Assembly: GCA_002347685.1 (NCBI GenBank)
Contig: DDWS01000069.1
Location: 26,283-50,572 of the forward strand
DNA from: Syntrophaceae bacterium UBA2280
Lineage (GTDB): Bacteria; Desulfobacterota; Syntrophia; Syntrophales; Smithellaceae
Length of the DNA: 24,290 nucleotides
Direction of reading: 5' to 3'
Under the pieces are notes generated by a model that ran no database searches, was not told where the DNA came from, and saw only the letters and a list, made by a program, of their open reading frames with translations. Numbering within the stretch: position 1 is the stretch's first letter; each line of letters starts with the position of its first letter. A program made the position numbers and the translations under genes. This document shows, in pieces, positions 22,465 to 24,290 of the stretch.

Positions 22465-24290
22465 TCAGATCACTATCTCCCTTATTTTGCCGGACAGCTC
22501 TTTCAGAAGAAAGGGCTTTTGCAGAAAACCGTTGCAGCCCCGATCCATGATATTTTTCGCCTCGCTGTTGAGACTGTAACCACTCGACAGGAGAACCTTG
22601 ACATTCGGGTTGATTTCCCGCAGACGATCGAAGGTTTCTGAACCGGATATTCCCGGCATAATCATGTCCAGAATGACCAGATCGATTTTTTCTTTTTTCT
22701 CCCTGTAAACAGCCACCGCCTCCTGACCGCTGCCGGCACCATAAACCCTGTATCCAAGTGACTCCAGCAGTTCCTTATTTACTTCCATGACCATCCGTTC
22801 ATCATCCACCAGGAGGATTACCCCCGTTCCCCTGGTGATTACCTCGGGCACCGTCTTTTCCTGCATCAGCTCCTTCTCCGACGCGGGCAAATAGATCATG
22901 AAGGCTGTTCCGTGACCGGACGCGGTTTGCACATCGATCATCCCCCCGTGACCCTTGATGATCCCATAGACCATCGCCAACCCTAAGCCCGTACCTCTTC
23001 CCATTGCTTTTGTGGTGAAAAAGGGATCGAATATCCGCGCTTTGGTCTTTTCGTCCATTCCCGTTCCGGTATCGGCAACGATTATTTTCACATATTTTCC
23101 CGGCTTAACGGAATAAAGACGGACATCTTTATCCGTCAAAACAACATTCTGCGTCTCCAGATCGATATTCCCGCCGCCGGGCATGGCCTGCCAGGCATTC
23201 ACATAAAGATTTAATAAAACCTGATCCATCTGGCCTCTGTCAACTTCTACGTGCCAAAGGTCTTTCGCAAATTTCCACTGCAGGGAGATTTCCTTTTTCG
23301 TTCTTGCAAACATGGAGGCGCTCTTTTCAATAACGTCGTTCATATCTGTAGGCGTCACTTCATATCTGCCGCCACGCGCAAATCCCAACAGTTGCTTGGT
23401 CAGATTCGCCCCGCTTTGCACCTGTTCCTCAATGCGCTTGAGCCTTTCATAATTGGGATCGGATGGACCGATGTTCATCAGGGAAAGGGAGGCATAGCCC
23501 TGAATTCCCATGAGCAGATTATTGAAGTCATGAGCAATGCCACCGGCTAATGTACCGATAGATTCCATTTTGTCGATTTGGCTGAGCCTTCTTTCCATCT
23601 CTCTTAATTCCGTGATGTCCTTCATACTGCTCACAATGCCGATGATTCGCCCCTCGGAATTCCGGTTGAAGGCGCTGTTCATGTTGAATGTCCGCTCCGC
23701 TCCGCCTTTTGTTAATATGATCCCGATGGAGTTATTGACCGTCTTGCCGTCATCCCGAATACTCTTGAACAGTCCCCTGTAGGTTTTCTTGTCTTCTTGT
23801 CTTGCAAAATCGGTGAAGTAACGTCCCAGAAGATCTTCAACATCGTGTCCCAATATGCGTGTCCAGGATGGATTCGCATAGGTAATACACCCGGCAAGAT
23901 CAATGGTCCAGATAATGTCCGGGGAATTTTCACTCAAAGCCCGAAAACGTTCTTCGCTTTCCTTGAGTGCCTCCTCGGACTGTTTGCGCTCGGTGATGTC
24001 CTTGAGGGTGCCTACGATGCCGATGACATTCCCTTCCGCATCGCAATCCGGCGTTCCGGTAAAGGTGATATAGCGCGGCAACTGCTTCTTGTTTGACAGG
24101 GTAAAGTTCCTATCCCGGATCGTCAGCCTTTCCGACAGGATACTCTGCAGGGTGGCATTGAATGCCGGCCGGTCTTCGTTGAGCAGGAAATCGGCGAGCT
24201 TCCTGTTTTGCAGATCCCGTTCGATGCTGTGCCCCAAAACCTCTTCCCAGGCGGGATTGGCATACTTGATTCGTCCTTCCGCATCGAGCT
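22465..24290 (-). CDS. PAS-PAS hybrid sensor histidine kinase with C-terminal receiver, 5' partial
   Basis: Membrane-independent (in the visible part) sensor kinase that would autophosphorylate on His and pass the phosphate to its own receiver. The frame is open to the right edge: codons before the TTG at 24237 continue a PAS end (EGRIKYANPAWEEVLGH), so the N-terminus is cut off. In order there are a PAS/PAC unit (to about 23990), a second PAS (about 23970-23600), HisKA with GGIAHDFNNLL (His codon 23530-23532), HATPase with the N-box LNLYVNAWQAM, DTGTGMD and GRGTGLGL (about 23340-22880), and a receiver (about 22830-22475). The receiver has LLVDDE, phospho-acceptor Asp in LVILDMIMPG (codon 22666-22668), SSGYS and the K of LQKPF. 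No HPt domain or dedicated regulator follows. All key catalytic residues are present. The stimulus is unknown. Confidence 0.95.
   Translation of the reverse strand, partial: LDAEGRIKYANPAWEEVLGHSIERDLQNRKLADFLLNEDRPAFNATLQSILSERLTIRDRNFTLSNKKQLPRYITFTGTPDCDAEGNVIGIVGTLKDITERKQSEEALKESEERFRALSENSPDIIWTIDLAGCITYANPSWTRILGHDVEDLLGRYFTDFARQEDKKTYRGLFKSIRDDGKTVNNSIGIILTKGGAERTFNMNSAFNRNSEGRIIGIVSSMKDITELREMERRLSQIDKMESIGTLAGGIAHDFNNLLMGIQGYASLSLMNIGPSDPNYERLKRIEEQVQSGANLTKQLLGFARGGRYEVTPTDMNDVIEKSASMFARTKKEISLQWKFAKDLWHVEVDRGQMDQVLLNLYVNAWQAMPGGGNIDLETQNVVLTDKDVRLYSVKPGKYVKIIVADTGTGMDEKTKARIFDPFFTTKAMGRGTGLGLAMVYGIIKGHGGMIDVQTASGHGTAFMIYLPASEKELMQEKTVPEVITRGTGVILLVDDERMVMEVNKELLESLGYRVYGAGSGQEAVAVYREKKEKIDLVILDMIMPGISGSETFDRLREINPNVKVLLSSGYSLNSEAKNIMDRGCNGFLQKPFLLKELSGKIREIVI

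Overview
The window reads as a bacterial chromosome segment, most likely from a Desulfobacterota (deltaproteobacterial) or similar anaerobe-type genome. This rests on the gene mix: multi-PAS signalling proteins at both ends, a PEP-CTERM protein, a DUF169 protein, a tetratricopeptide protein with an N-terminal domain I associate with Geobacter/Desulfo-type genomes, sigma54-like promoters and CCCCCTTT/AAAGGGGG hairpin repeats. The taxonomic call is an inference from family content, not from a marker gene. There are no rRNA or tRNA genes, no transposase and no CRISPR array.

Layout. 1-3100 (+): the C-terminal part of a multi-PAS HD-GYP c-di-GMP phosphodiesterase cut by the left edge, then a DTW-domain tRNA-modification enzyme. 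3400-8850 (+): two exported hydrolases, an alkylsulfatase (SdsA1 type) and a penicillin-acylase-family lipoprotein. They are separated by a 781-base non-coding stretch with a good extended -10 promoter and several hairpins. Two clear intrinsic terminators follow, with a 45-codon ORF between them. 8900-14370 (+): a two-gene operon of a CbbQ/NorQ-type MoxR AAA+ ATPase and a very large (1471 aa) CbbO/NorD-like VWA protein whose N-terminal half is a solenoid of 18 repeats. 14400-16142 (-): a zinc alcohol dehydrogenase lacking the structural-zinc lobe, then a DUF169 protein. 16241-16316: a compact nested inverted-repeat element. 16579-18307 (+): an epoxide-hydrolase-like alpha/beta hydrolase and an SDR oxidoreductase, ending in a 17-bp hairpin. 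18690-20330: a small cluster of a 23-aa membrane peptide, a helix-hairpin-helix protein and a PEP-CTERM protein, each preceded by a sigma54-like GG-N10-GC element. 20610-24290 (-): an 11-TPR protein and a hybrid sensor histidine kinase cut by the right edge.

How the genes fit together. The MoxR/VWA pair is a typical AAA+ activase plus adaptor unit that remodels or metallates a client enzyme; no obvious client (Rubisco, NO reductase) lies in the window. The ADH/DUF169 pair and the hydrolase/SDR pair look like small catabolic operons. The strongest unexplained signals are the giant repeat architecture of the VWA partner, the sigma54-like promoters with a duplicated 12-bp element around the PEP-CTERM promoter, and the likely frameshifted leader of the TPR protein.
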